Assembly: GCA_018389105.1 (NCBI GenBank)
Contig: JACATO010001762.1
Coordinates: forward strand, 48,085-112,084
Direction of reading: 5' to 3'
From: Nautilus pompilius
Lineage: Eukaryota; Mollusca; Cephalopoda; Nautilida; Nautilidae
DNA length: 64,000 nucleotides
The notes under the pieces were generated by a model that worked only from the letters and a program-made list of their open reading frames with translations, had not been told where the DNA came from and searched no databases. How positions within the stretch are numbered: position 1 is the stretch's first letter; the number at the start of each line of letters is the position of its first letter. The translations under genes were made by a program, and so were the position numbers. Positions 11,901 to 22,390 of this stretch are shown here, piece after piece.

Positions 11901-12864
11901 AGAGAGAAAGGAAGAAAGAATGCAGTCTTCATGTACAGGGAAAACGAGAGGCACTTTCTTAAATAAAGCATCTTTTCAATCTGTCTTTCCTTTTAAGGGT
12001 TTATCCGCAATTAGGTAGAAAAAGCGTTTATTATTTACATTTTTTTTTTACCAGACACCTTAATCGATCGCTAAACACCAAAAGCCTCGCAATGCTGGAG
12101 GCTATTTCCCTCCTCTCCAGTTCAGAATATAAATCTACTAAACACATCTCTCCAGCATGGCTTGTTCCCGACTTCTCCCACCAGCCGGCCGCGTGTGTTT
12201 CTTCCACGTACTGCGGTTTCCTCTCACGTCTGAAAGCGAAGAGTTCTGCCGGGATTTTCTGGACATTTGACACCAGGCCAAGCTGCTTTCCTACCTACAC
12301 TACGAACAAACCTAAGCCCGCGAGAACGGCTGGGAGATGGAGGTGACCGGAGTAGGGGGTAAATTAATACTTCCGATGTCCCCCTGTAACCATTTATATG
12401 CCCGGTGAACAGTTTCCTACTTGAAACAGTACAGAAGCATCAACGATGACGACAGCAGATCCGGAGAAGTCGACTTTACCGGTCTGCGGGAATCGTACGC
12501 GGGTTTCTGTAACAGACCGCCTCAGACCAAGACATTGCTCTCATCTCATGAATATTCCATAAACTGAACAAAAAAATTATTGGCATCTTCTGCATCTTAG
12601 CGATTATCAAAGTCGGGCCTACAAAGAATTTATGCGATGTTTCTCGAAGGAAACATCTCAACAATTTTTTTCCAAGAGATTTCTCCACGAACACCAGGTG
12701 CCTTGGCGAATGCAGAGGTGATGATTTTAAAAGAATAACGAAGCCTGAAACTTTTACCTGATCCTATACTTAGCTTTTCAATTAGATTTTACTAATTTGG
12801 CTATTGAACTTTAAGAAAACAAAGAAAAAATATAGCTGATAATTTGGAATTGTACGAAAAACAT
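8998..12864. other. AT-rich non-coding stretch
   Basis: Almost no open frame exceeds 60 codons. Short GA tracts occur at 9005-9016 and 9400-9417, a CAGA run (ACAGACAGACAGACAGACAG) near 10581-10603, poly-T at 9708-9721 and poly-A near 10630. TATA-like strings occur at about 9525 and 11402 without an associated gene. The opposed open frames at 12031-12346 belong to a region that resembles one near 14.6 kb (see findings). Confidence 0.5.
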
Positions 12865-13271
12865 ATGTCCGCCATGCAAGCCGAACTGTTGGCTAAGTAT
12901 CTTCATATTGTCGTATGGCGACGGATAACATATATGTCCGCCATGCAAGCCGAACTGTTGGCTAAGTATCATCATATTGTCGTATGGCGACGGATAACAT
13001 ATATGTCCGCCATGCAAGCCGAACTGTTGGCTAAGTATCATCATATGTGTATGGCGACGGATAACATATATGTCCGTCATGCAAGCCGAACTGTTGGCTA
13101 AGTATCTTCATATTGTCGTATGGCGACGGATAACATATATGTCCGCCATGCAAGCCGAACTGTTGGCTAAGTATCTTCATATTGTCGTATGGCGACGGAT
13201 AACATATATGTCCGCCATGCAAGCCGAACTGTTGGCTAAGTATCTTCATATTGTCGTATGGCGACGGATGG
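12865..13271. repeat. 69-bp minisatellite, about 6 copies
   Basis: Six near-identical units begin with ATGTCCGCCATGCAAG at 12865, 12934, 13003, 13070, 13139 and 13208. Five are 69 bp and the third is 67 bp. Because 69 is divisible by three, both strands read open (plus strand MSAMQAELLAKY..., minus strand YDNMKILSQQFGLHGGH...). The 2-base deletion in copy three breaks both frames, which argues against coding. Each unit junction holds ACATATATGT, a perfect palindrome, flanked by ATGGCG and CGCCAT. Divergence is slight (C/T, cttc/catc), so the array is recent or homogenised. Confidence 0.97.
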
Positions 13272-15390
13272 ACCCGTCCGTAGCGTCTTGTCTCCCTCCG
13301 GATCTGCGCTATCTCCCGCAGCATGATTTCTCTCAACATATTAAATATATAAGCTGACAAATTTTTTTTTTTGATAAACCTCTCTTATCAAGTCGTATAT
13401 AGAGAACATTAAGATGGTTATTTTACTCTATAAATCGTCATAGTGCAGTTTAATTTCTTTCCTCCCACTCTGCAATAACTGGAAACCACTCGTTTTTATC
13501 ATCAGTATTATGTCCTGCGAAGTCCATCTTCATTATTAAATGTCAGAAAACACCGTGTAAAGATGATTTATAGAGAGCATCAGTGCTCTAGCAAATACGA
13601 AACTTCGACCAGTGAAGATAAAACTTACACTGGCGGCTAAAATTATTGTCATCTCCTGTTTTAAACAGAATAATGAAAGTTCATTTTTCTGAGTGACAGG
13701 GAGAAAATGTATTTTTTCAACATAGTAAAACTAATTAAGCTTTGTTTTTTCCCCCTATATTCATAGGGACCTAGGCATCGAGCATCCTACAGATTGGTAT
13801 GGCAGAAACTACAATAAACGCGCACTTTGCAATATTGTTTTCAATAAAGAATACGATTTTTAACAAATAAATGCATACATAATCGTACATTAGACACTAC
13901 GCAAATTTTTAAACATAGCAAGCTAATTGGTTAATTACATTATTGCTGATCGAACTAACCAGCTGACATCTGTAGATAGCAGCTTCATCACGGCTGGTGG
14001 TATTAACTGCTGCTCGGTATCAGTTTGATAGCAACGAAACACCCCCTTTTTTAAACAAAGAAAGACAGAAAAACAACAACAACTGGACCTTCTAAAACTG
14101 TAAATGAAAACTATACTACGTTCTGAAACAACCGAAATATGCGCCTGGCAGAAATAAAAAACCGATTTGAATCCCAAAATATTAATCAGTATTTCGGATG
14201 GGCAATGATTTACATAAAGCAAAAGACGCGCAGCTTCATCCTTACTGATGAGGTGCTCCGCTTCTAAACGCGTTTCTGTCGCTGAAGTTTTTTTTTTTTT
14301 ATTTTTATTTTTAGCCCAGGAAGAAATTAATCATTGGTGTTAGAGATGTGGGGGGGGGGGACCGCGAGGTCGTGACCGCATTGTCTTCGTTCGCGTTGTC
14401 ACGTCTCGCTACACTTATTGTACTCTTCGCTGGTGGACTTTTCTCTATGCTCAAATCCATCATCTGCAAGAGACGACTGCTGCCATCAAAACTGTCAGCT
14501 GGAAAACATTCCGAGCTAACGCTGGTGGTGTGTCTGCGTATGTGAGACCTCATCGGCCGGGTGTTCTCTCTTCGCCAGCCAACCGCGTGAGTTTCTTTTC
14601 CGGGGTAGCTCTTCCGGTTCCCTTCCACAGTCGGCGCAGTGCCCGAGCTTCGTGGCGCGTCGTAACGCCCTCTAGCGAATAACAGGGGTAGTGCGCTTTC
14701 TCGTCAGGGTAGCTTTCCTTGTAAAGACCTGGTAAAGGAAGAAAGTAACAACAACAAACAAACGAAAAGCAGCAGAAACAGGAAGAATTAAGGCGGCGGC
14801 GGACTGTTATAATAAAGGATGGAGCAGCCTCGTCGTTAGAAGAGAGATCGAGCTCTGACCGCTCTCTTGTTTCTCATCGGCATGTGAACGTTTGGTCTGG
14901 TTTCTAAACGACATTTACGCTCTCTGCTTTTCTAGCGAAAGCATTCCAGGCCAATACTATAAGAAAACTAAAAGTAAAGAGTTTCTCATAACTTTTATAC
15001 CCGCTCATTAGTCTTATCTGGCCGAACGAGGCGACCGAAAAAAAATTAACACTACACGCGGTACTAGTTTACCAAGTTAGTAAAGTTCATGTTTGCACGG
15101 TGACTTTATGGCATTTACTGCCAGGGATGTAGTTTTTACGCGTATCAGCAAGTAAACGTACAATTTACATTGTTATCTATTGCATGGCAAAAATTAATAT
15201 CTTGCTTTAAGTAAACTATGCATCAAGCTCCACAAAAGACAAGATGCTTATACGGTACGACTTCTAATAATAAGCCTAGTAATGTGGTATATGGTCGCCT
15301 TTCTGTCAACGTACGGAGAGGAAAGGCTTAAATACTTGCCACTGCTACAGAGTAATCTTATACCGTTTATTGTCCAGATGGAGACTCCTG
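13272..15390. other. No supported gene
   Basis: Mixed AT-rich DNA. At about 13625-13655, ACACTGGCGGCTAAAATTAT resembles a Tc1-type transposon terminus, but no inverted partner was found. Opposed open frames at 14311-14628 lie in a G-run/CpG-rich patch that shares a motif with 12.2 kb. A CTCF-like site at 14664 is listed separately. Confidence 0.4.
14664..14679 (-). promoter_or_regulatory. CTCF-like motif
   Basis: AACGCCCTCTAGCGAA, read on the minus strand, contains CGCTAGAGGGCG, which closely matches the bilaterian CTCF core (CCRSTAGAGGGCGC-type). Related strings occur at 22042, 45316, 52065 and 60543. It could instead be a fragment of a dispersed repeat, so this is a motif match only. Confidence 0.25.
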
Positions 15391-15391
15391 A

Positions 15392-15393
<2 letters not shown>

Positions 15394-15422
<29 letters not shown>

Positions 15423-15427
15423 TGCGC
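15394..15427. repeat. (AC)n-(GC)n alternating purine/pyrimidine tract
   Basis: ACACAC passes directly into GCGCGC and then ATGCGCG, giving over 30 bases of strict purine/pyrimidine alternation. Such tracts favour left-handed (Z) DNA. Confidence 0.95.
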
Positions 15428-16165
15428 GTCATATATTTCAGTACTCCTTTCATCATTGAGGAGAAACCAGGCGACGACCTGTCTTTCGAGTGCATTCTGT
15501 AAATTACCCTTAATGCTGACGTGAAAAACAAATTAAAGTCATCCATGTCACCCAAGGAATAAAAGTAAGTGACTCACGTAACGCAGATAAACTATTGTTA
15601 GACACTTGTCAACCGAGATTATTTGAGGGCGAATTACAAAAGCGGGGGGTTGGGGCAGGACGAAAGATGTCGCCAGCTTGGTAATGGTATCGTCGTCCCA
15701 GCTGGGCCGACCTGTAACGAGCCGCAGGTGGCGATAGGTTCCGAGTGGAGACGATTCAGGCGGAGTCCAGCCCTGAGACTTTAACAAGAATGTGTCTGAC
15801 ACCTACCGTGTTCCTGCAGTTTCTAACTGTAAACAAACGGAAATGATTCAATGGGAACAGTTTGAAAAACCCTCATCTTTTATTTAAATGACGATAAAGT
15901 AGAAAAGACAAATAGTTAAAAATGGAATAAAAGAAAAGGAACAGTAGAGAAAATTTTCGTTCTCGAACATCCGTTAAAAATCGAGAAGTTTCAAAATTAA
16001 AAGACTTAAGAAAAAAAAACTTGAATAAACTCCATGTAATCAGATTCCCAACGTAAACACATTGTAACTTATCCTGCCATAAATACTTCTGACAGACGTA
16101 AACCTGCTTTTACAAGTATGTTCTACTCGCACGTGCTCTTTGCAATGAAGCGATCAGAATTCTCA
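15428..16165. other. No supported gene
   Basis: Ordinary mixed and AT-rich sequence. The minus-strand open frame at 15548-15802 has no recognised motif, and the 3' half is A-rich with no open frame of note. Confidence 0.45.
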
Positions 16166-16171
16166 GAAAAC

Positions 16172-16537
16172 CGTTCGGTGTGTGCATGTGTGTGCGTGCG
16201 TGTGTGTGTGTGTGTGTGTGTGTTGAGCGTGTGTGTGTGTGTTGTGTGTATGTGTGTGTGTTGTGTGTATGTGTGTATGAGCGCGTGTGTGTATGTATGT
16301 GTGCGTGTGTGTGTGTATGCGTGCGTGCGTGTGTGTATGTATGAGCGTGTGTGTGTATGTGTGCGTATGTGTGTATGTGTGTGTGTATGTGTGTGTGCGT
16401 GCGTGCGTGTGTGTATGAGCGTTGTGTGTATGTGTGCGTATGTGTGTATGTGTGTGTGTGTATGTGTGTGTGTGCGTGCGTGTGTGTATGTATGAGCGTG
16501 TGTGTGTGTGCGTACGTGTGTGTATGTGTGTATGAGC

Positions 16538-16573
<36 letters not shown>

Positions 16574-16586
16574 GTGTACGAGCTGT

Positions 16587-16639
<53 letters not shown>

Positions 16640-16699
16640 AGCGTGTGTGTGTGTAGTGTGTGTATGTGTGTATGTGTGTGTGTGTGTGTGCGCGCGCTC
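16172..16699. repeat. Large interrupted (TG)n array
   Basis: About 530 bases of TG/CA repeat are interrupted by TATG, GCG, CGTG and GAGCG blocks. A loose higher-order pattern is visible: TGTATGTATGAGCGTGTG recurs near 16335, 16485 and 16530. Ends are GC-rich (GCGCGCGC). Long open frames on both strands translate to Cys/Val or His/Thr repeats and are artefacts. Confidence 0.97.
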
Positions 16700-17555
16700 T
16701 GACCAGGCGCCGCAAACTTGTCGTCTGCTGGTCTGTGTTGAAGTTTCCTTCCGCTGCGTTATCACGATAGATTTATTTCCACCCTATCGTCTGCTTGTCT
16801 CAGTTTTGTGCATGACCGCCCGAGGCTGACAAGATGGAGTGGTTGGGGGAAGTCTTGTCGTAAGGAAGGCAGATTGCGCGTGATTCTCACTGTATTTAAT
16901 CAAAACGAAGACTTTTATTGATTTAAAAAAATTTTTTTAAAAAAAAAAATCTTCCTCCTTCAAATCGCAGCGATGTCCGTTCGTAATGGCGCCGCATAAG
17001 AATCTGCGGCTTTTTTTTTATTTTATTATTATTATTTTCACGGCAGTGAGTTTTACGATGACATTTATCGATAGGATCCCGCCGGAGGAGAAAGAGAGGG
17101 GGCCGCCATCGGACGACCGCCGAAAGGCTCGCACGCGCGCCGCCGGATGAGGAGGGGGAGGAAGGAAGTATCCAGTTGGTGGTTTCCGCCGTCAGAATGA
17201 ACTTTCCCGCCCTAATCCCGAGCAGATCAAAAAGTGAGAATCGGCGTCTGCTGCGTCCTGCAAAAGTCGCGGTTTCTCCAGGGAATTTCTCAAGTCACTT
17301 CACATTTATTGCAACGCGAAAATCAAGTTAACTTTAATGGAATTTTCTCGAGTAAATTCCATATTTCGCGTGGCGTCCCACTTTTGTATCTTTTACGCTA
17401 ATCAAAACTGAAATGTCGGAGTTAAGTTCCCAGCTGACACAGCGCGGAGTTTACGGCAGATAAATTAGACGCCAAATAAATCCCATAATACTTAATTCTG
17501 GTGTAGCGATCTATTTTTATTTACTTTGTTTTACACCGTTGGACTGTTTTAGTTT

Positions 17556-17557
<2 letters not shown>
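16700..17557. other. CpG-rich patch, no supported gene
   Basis: About 17040-17270 is GC- and CpG-rich (for example GGGGCCGCCATCGGACGACC and GCACGCGCGCCGCCGG), with GCCGCCAT resembling a YY1-type site. It could be a small CpG island or promoter, but no exon is visible next to it. Confidence 0.3.
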
Positions 17558-17615
<58 letters not shown>

Positions 17616-17616
17616 G
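17558..17616. repeat. (AAT)n microsatellite
   Basis: About 19 AAT units, the reverse orientation of the TTA arrays elsewhere in the window. Confidence 0.97.
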
Positions 17617-18233
17617 CACCAAGAGCACTGAACTGTCTAACACTGTCGATGAAGAATCGCCGGCGACTTCACCAATGGCTGGTTGTTGACTGGACCATGC
17701 TGCGAACAAAGCCGCCCATCTCAAAGATACACAGTCTTGCGGGGAGGTCGCTTAAACTGGCATCTACAGTGATGGCTGAAGCGAACCCGTTAGAGGCGGG
17801 TAAAAAAGACATTGTCAGGTGTGACCAATTTTCTCGTATTTCCTGAAAACTGTCGCTTAATTTCATGAGTCATCGTAAAAGAATTTATCATTTCTTACCC
17901 TAATTTGTGAACACCTATAATCGAAGAACATTACATCAAAATTGTATTCATTAGTTTTCCTTTGAGTTATTACATACTAAATAATTTTGATTCTTCAGGT
18001 TGACTAACCATTTCGCATTTAATGGACAGGGTATAATTACAAAGGGAGCTAACTCTTTTGCATTCCTTTGATGACGTTTTATTCGTTTTGTGTGTGTGTG
18101 TGGTGTGTGTGTGTGTGCGCGCGCTTCAACTTTACAAATTCTGGAAACCCCGTTGTATTTCTCCATTTATTTCTACTCTAGTTTAAATCAACCAATTATC
18201 CCAACAACCCGAGAGAGACTGAGACATAGATAT

Positions 18234-18235
<2 letters not shown>

Positions 18236-18273
<38 letters not shown>

Positions 18274-18355
18274 GTACTGTCGTCATCTCTCTCTCTCTCT
18301 GTGTGCTGACGTCATATTTCTGTCTCGCTGTCTCTCTCTCTGTACTGACCTCCCA

Positions 18356-18387
<32 letters not shown>

Positions 18388-18389
18388 CC
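18236..18389. repeat. CT satellite with CTGACGTCAT core
   Basis: CT runs carry GTACTGTCGTCATC, GTGCTGACGTCATATTTC and GTACTGACCTCCCATC. One copy keeps the perfect TGACGTCA palindrome and the others are mutated in it. Same composite family as 28.2 kb. Confidence 0.93.
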
Positions 18390-20244
18390 AATGCACAGTG
18401 TTTTAATACAAAAAGGATGGTAGCCACGAGCCGGATAACATAAGCATTTAAAAAGAATTAAAAAAAACATTTTTACGCATACGACCAGCAAACAAAAGCA
18501 GAACAAAGATCCGAACACGCAAGACAGACAACACGGCTGGCTAGCTTTGCTGTTATCTTCCGCTGGGTATGTTCACCTACCTATGCAACTGGATGTCATG
18601 GTGACGCCGCACTAACAAAACCCATTCTTGAAAACCCCTTTTCTATACTCGAACCAAAATCAACACCTTCCGAAGAGCCGAAATCATCAGCTTAAGCTCG
18701 TAAAAAACTAATTTTCCCCGAGATCAGTAAAAAAAGGAATAATAATTAGGGATATAAGTAAGAAAAATACACACACACATATATATACACACACTTACAG
18801 GCTAATTGGTCTTTATAGTTGCTGTACTAGAGGGGCTGCAGTATTCGTGGATTTTCTTCAGAGCTCAAATGTCCCAAATACAGTTGTGTTTTATTTGATT
18901 CTTTTATGTTAAGAACAGTTGTACAATGAATTTGTTTCTAAACAGCTACTGCTAAACCTTTTCTTCTGTAATCTCGGGGGTATAGGTTACAAATCACGTT
19001 TGTTTCACTAATGCATTCCTGCTGCGTACCGCGGGGTAAATATTTCTAAGTAGGCCGAGGGTTTTGAAAAACAACAAAAAAGCTTCGCCATCACCATCGC
19101 CAATGTGTAAAAAAAATGGTAACTAGAAGAAAAAAAAAAAAGGAAAACCGACAAGAATTTAACAAATCTAATTAAAGCTGCAACATCTGTCTTGCCGGGC
19201 ATGAACAGCTGTGTTATTCCGCGACAAAACAGCGCCATCCGCAGCAGTTCATTTGCCTCCATTTGACGCAGAACTGGCTAACATCATCCGTCCGAAGAAG
19301 ACTTCGACTCCGTCGCTAAAAAAAAGCGGTCGTCTACCGGGACAAACCTTTAAATCACTATTTCAATTCCTACGGCGTGACTTAGAAATCTGGCATTTAA
19401 ACGTCTACTCTAAATTAATTGTTAGTTTAGATAATTGTTTCAATGATTGAATCATAATTAAAAAAAACACATGTAATACACATTCTTCTTATCTTATATT
19501 GGGGAGAAAAGGCCGATTTATAGTATAAAAATCGGCAGAAATATATTTTTTTATTATATACCGAAGACAAAAAGATACAGCAGTATTAGACAAATAGAAA
19601 ACATTGAATGAACTTATGATTTTGACTTATACTTTTATTCATTCTCAATTTAGAAATGAAAAAAAAACAACAACAACGAAACACGCAAGGACGGAGAATC
19701 ATGTCTCGTGTACATATATGCAAAGTTGGTGAAAAAGGAACGGTGGAGTTGTAAATTTAAGAAAAAAGATAGAAAATTTTTATGCTGAAACTTTGATTAC
19801 ATAAGAATTCTTAATTAAAAATAAAACAAATGTTATTTCTTTGGTGAAACTGCACAATTATTATGATTGCCATTATGTATTTTCCAAGACATTTTTAAAG
19901 CTATGCAGTTTGGTAAAAATATATACAATTAATTAAACAAGTTATATATAGGTAAATAAATATATATTTCCCATTCTACCCCACCTGGCTGCAAAGTGTA
20001 CCCTTTGTTTCCCGGTATATATGTATATGCATATCAGCTTTAAAGCCTTACCTGTCCGAGCCAATGGACAGCCATTTACACCTGACGGCAATAGCTGCAA
20101 GAGCGGGTTCTATCGCTACACTGGATGCGAAATTTTTTAACTTGAAAGTTGCTCCGTTTTTAACGAGATAACGTGACATCCTAGAGTCAGAACCAAGTAC
20201 TTTGTACAGAACTCCAGTCAAAAGGAACAAGAACAAAAACTTAC
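18390..20244. other. AT-rich non-coding stretch
   Basis: Mostly AT-rich with poly-A near 19129-19141 and ATATAT runs near 18778 and 19957. The part at 20058-20236 on the minus strand is open for about 62 codons and ends at GGACAG followed by GTAAGG, a strong donor. Its frame does not match the phase of the exon at 20245-20499. A short exon from an acceptor at about 20103 could match, but this is too weak to call. Confidence 0.35.
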
Positions 20245-20499
20245 GGTGGCCATATTACTCGGTGTTCTTCTGTTAATGCCGACAAGATAGGAAATGGCGT
20301 ATGTGATGGTGTATTTAAACGTATTCCGACATAGACTTTGTGGCACACGAAAACACCGTATCATGGCCTGCAGTGCCATTCTCCAGCGCTCGGGTAGGTA
20401 ATTAGTGTACGTGGATTCATGATCAGTTCTTGAAACAGCACCAACCAACCCAGCAAAAAGAGAGAGAAGCAGGGGTGTATCATTGCTCGGTTTCCAACC
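20245..20499 (-). CDS. Candidate internal exon, 85 codons, phase 0-0
   Basis: This is the best exon candidate in the window. On the minus strand a strong acceptor (TTTTTTTAG, plus strand 20500-20508) is followed by exactly 255 nt of open frame, then GCCACC and GTAAGT, a near-consensus donor. An in-frame TAG sits right at the acceptor, and a stop follows shortly after the donor, so the open frame matches the splice limits. The peptide starts GWKPSNDTPLLLSLFAG and contains one hydrophobic run at about residues 9-22, a charged middle (YLPERWRMALQAMIRCFR) and a second mildly hydrophobic run (YTITYAISYLVGI) near residues 62-74. This pattern would suit a membrane-associated protein. I do not recognise the family. 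A mariner lies about 390 bases upstream in the presumed intron. Confidence 0.45.
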
Positions 20500-20892
20500 C
20501 TAAAAAAACAGACAACGTCCTATCGTATAATGCACGAAATCAGCCGTAACTATGCCCAGGAGGTGATCTGTAGTATTTTAAAGGACAGATAATACACTAT
20601 ATTTAATTTTAAAGAAAATCAACGTTCGCCATATTTACTGAAACACCGACAGTAATATACGGTCGCGGTCAGCGTCTTCCACAACGGTTGTGTATGTGTG
20701 AATATTACTTTCACTATAAGTAACATAAATATACACTATCAGCCACTAAAATAAATTCCCTCAGTCGCCTCTGTTTTAACGCATTTGGTTATTATTTGAT
20801 TAATTACATAACTATTTTCTCTCCTTTTAAAAATACACTAATTTCTATGCTTTATGTGTATATTGCTTAAGTCAAAAAGAGTCATTTCATTA

Positions 20893-22021
20893 GATTGTTA
20901 CAAAAGTTTTTTTGGGGTTTTTTTTACCGCAACATTGAGACTTCATATCTCTGCTGAACGTGAAGTTTATCAATCAGAGTAGGTTCCAGTACAATCAATA
21001 CACTTCAGCTAACGAGTTACAAGCGCAGTTATACCATTTTGAAAGAAATTTGGATTTCAGGAGTCGATAAACTGTTGGAAGGCAGTTTCAGTTGCTGCTC
21101 TGTTGGAGAAGGATTTCATACGGAGGAAGTTGTCGGGTGTTTATAAAGGTGGTAGTCTGTGGGAGAGAGAGGTCTGGTGAATAGGCTGGGTGAGGGAGAA
21201 CTTCGTACCCCCAACATGTTCAGTTTCTGAAGAGTCGTTTTTGCAACATGAGGACGAGCATTGTCGTGACTATGATCTTTTTTGGGTGAAGGCTGGGTTT
21301 TGTAATGTGGTTAGGTGCCTTGTCTCTGTCGCGCTACTGTGCTGATCGTTTGCGATTGTCGTAAAGGATCCAGTTCATTCAGTTTTCGTCGTAGTGATTC
21401 GGTCAAGATATAGTTGGTCGTTTTGTCGTTTTTGTTTCTGATGACAAGAGCAGACCTACAATCGACGATTTTGTTGTTGTCAAGTCAACTCGAGAGGCAC
21501 CCGCTTGTCAAGCTTCTTCACCTGGCCGATTGCGTCAAGATGCCAGGAAATAGTTGCAGTGCTTACGTCGAGCTCTCCAGCAATTTGTCACACTGTTTTT
21601 CTTGGATTGACTTCAACTGAGGCTTTCAAACGGTCGTCACCACGGCTGAAGGGCGTCCGCTACGTTCCTTATCCTCGAGGCTCACATCTCCTGATCGAAA
21701 CTTTGCAAACCGTCGTCGTACTGCGCACTCATCTGTTGTCCTCGCCCCGTGCTGGCTTAATGTTACGAGTCGCCTCGCTTGCTTTGTGGCCTGGTTTGAT
21801 CTCGTGGAACCAAATAGCATGAAAAACTTTTCTATCCATTCTTCACCCTGAACTCTGAAACAAATATCCATTTTATGGTTTTTAACAAGGTAGGTTTTGC
21901 ATAATGTATGCCAAAACAGAAGATACAAAATGATATATATATAACTTACACCTTCACAAGCGTGCATAAGATGGACCCAATAGTGACATAATATTTAAAC
22001 GGCAAAACTTTTGTAACGACC
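20893..22021 (-). mobile_element. Mariner-type (DD34D) transposon, internally deleted
   Basis: Near-identical terminal inverted repeats bound the element: left GATTGTTACAAAAGTTTT (20893-20910) and right, read inverted, GGTCGTTACAAAAGTTTT. TA lies directly outside both ends (20891-20892 and 22022-22023), as expected from TA target-site duplication. The length is 1129 bp, slightly short for a mariner (about 1.3 kb). The shortfall matches a missing central piece of the transposase. The coding remains run on the minus strand. Confidence 0.9.
20970..21860 (-). pseudogene. Mariner transposase pseudogene
   Basis: The transposase cuts and pastes the element using an RNase H-like DD34D site. Minus-strand fragments in order: RRRFAKFRSGDVSLEDKERS (end of the N-terminal helix-turn-helix region), then a second region ending in QVKKLDKRVPLEL, then WILYDNRKRSA, then HDNARPHVA at 21242-21268 (second catalytic Asp), then a YSPDLSPTDYHLF-type segment (third Asp), and finally AFQQFID...FFQNGITALVT...KCIDCTGTY to a stop at 20970. 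The first Asp block, normally CDEKW, has decayed to residues without Asp. About 60-70 codons between the QKK-type segment and HDNARPH are missing. There are several stops and frame changes, so the copy is inactive. Confidence 0.9.
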
Positions 22022-22025
22022 TAAC

Positions 22026-22342
22026 GGAATAATGCCTTACGAGCGACCTCTAGCGGAATTATGCGCTGCTGTGTTGCCTGTTTTTTGACGACCCAAAGAC
22101 AATCATAGGAAAACAGCAGAGGGAAATATATCATTGATCAGGAGCGAGAAAGAGAATGGTACAGAGGGAAATGAAATTGTTTGTTCGTTAATGTATATAT
22201 AATTTTTTTTTTAAATCAAAAAGGATAATTAGTTTGAACTCTAGAACATTTTCATGTTTACATTTAATGTCTTCTTAGCTGGATAAAGAATAAAGAAAAC
22301 TGGGTTTCTAAGAACAGAAGCGATAAAAAATATCTGAATTTC
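22026..22342. other. Short non-coding stretch
   Basis: It contains a CTCF-like string with one mismatch (GCGACCTCTAGCGG, about 22043-22056), poly-T near 22204 and no gene. Confidence 0.35.

Positions 22343-22389
<47 letters not shown>
22343..22389. repeat. (TTA)n microsatellite
   Basis: About 15 TTA units. Confidence 0.97.

Positions 22390-22390
<1 letters not shown>

Noticed and set aside
13625..13655. Tc1-like terminus ACACTGGCGGCTAAAATTATTG
   Set aside because: No inverted partner or transposase fragment was found within about 1.6 kb on either side.
14244..14275. CTGATGAG string suggesting a hammerhead ribozyme
   Set aside because: The GAAA core and stem II pairing are absent.
16110..16765. 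Open frames of about 200 codons, His/Thr-rich or Cys/Val-rich
   Set aside because: Translations of the TG/CA array on both strands.
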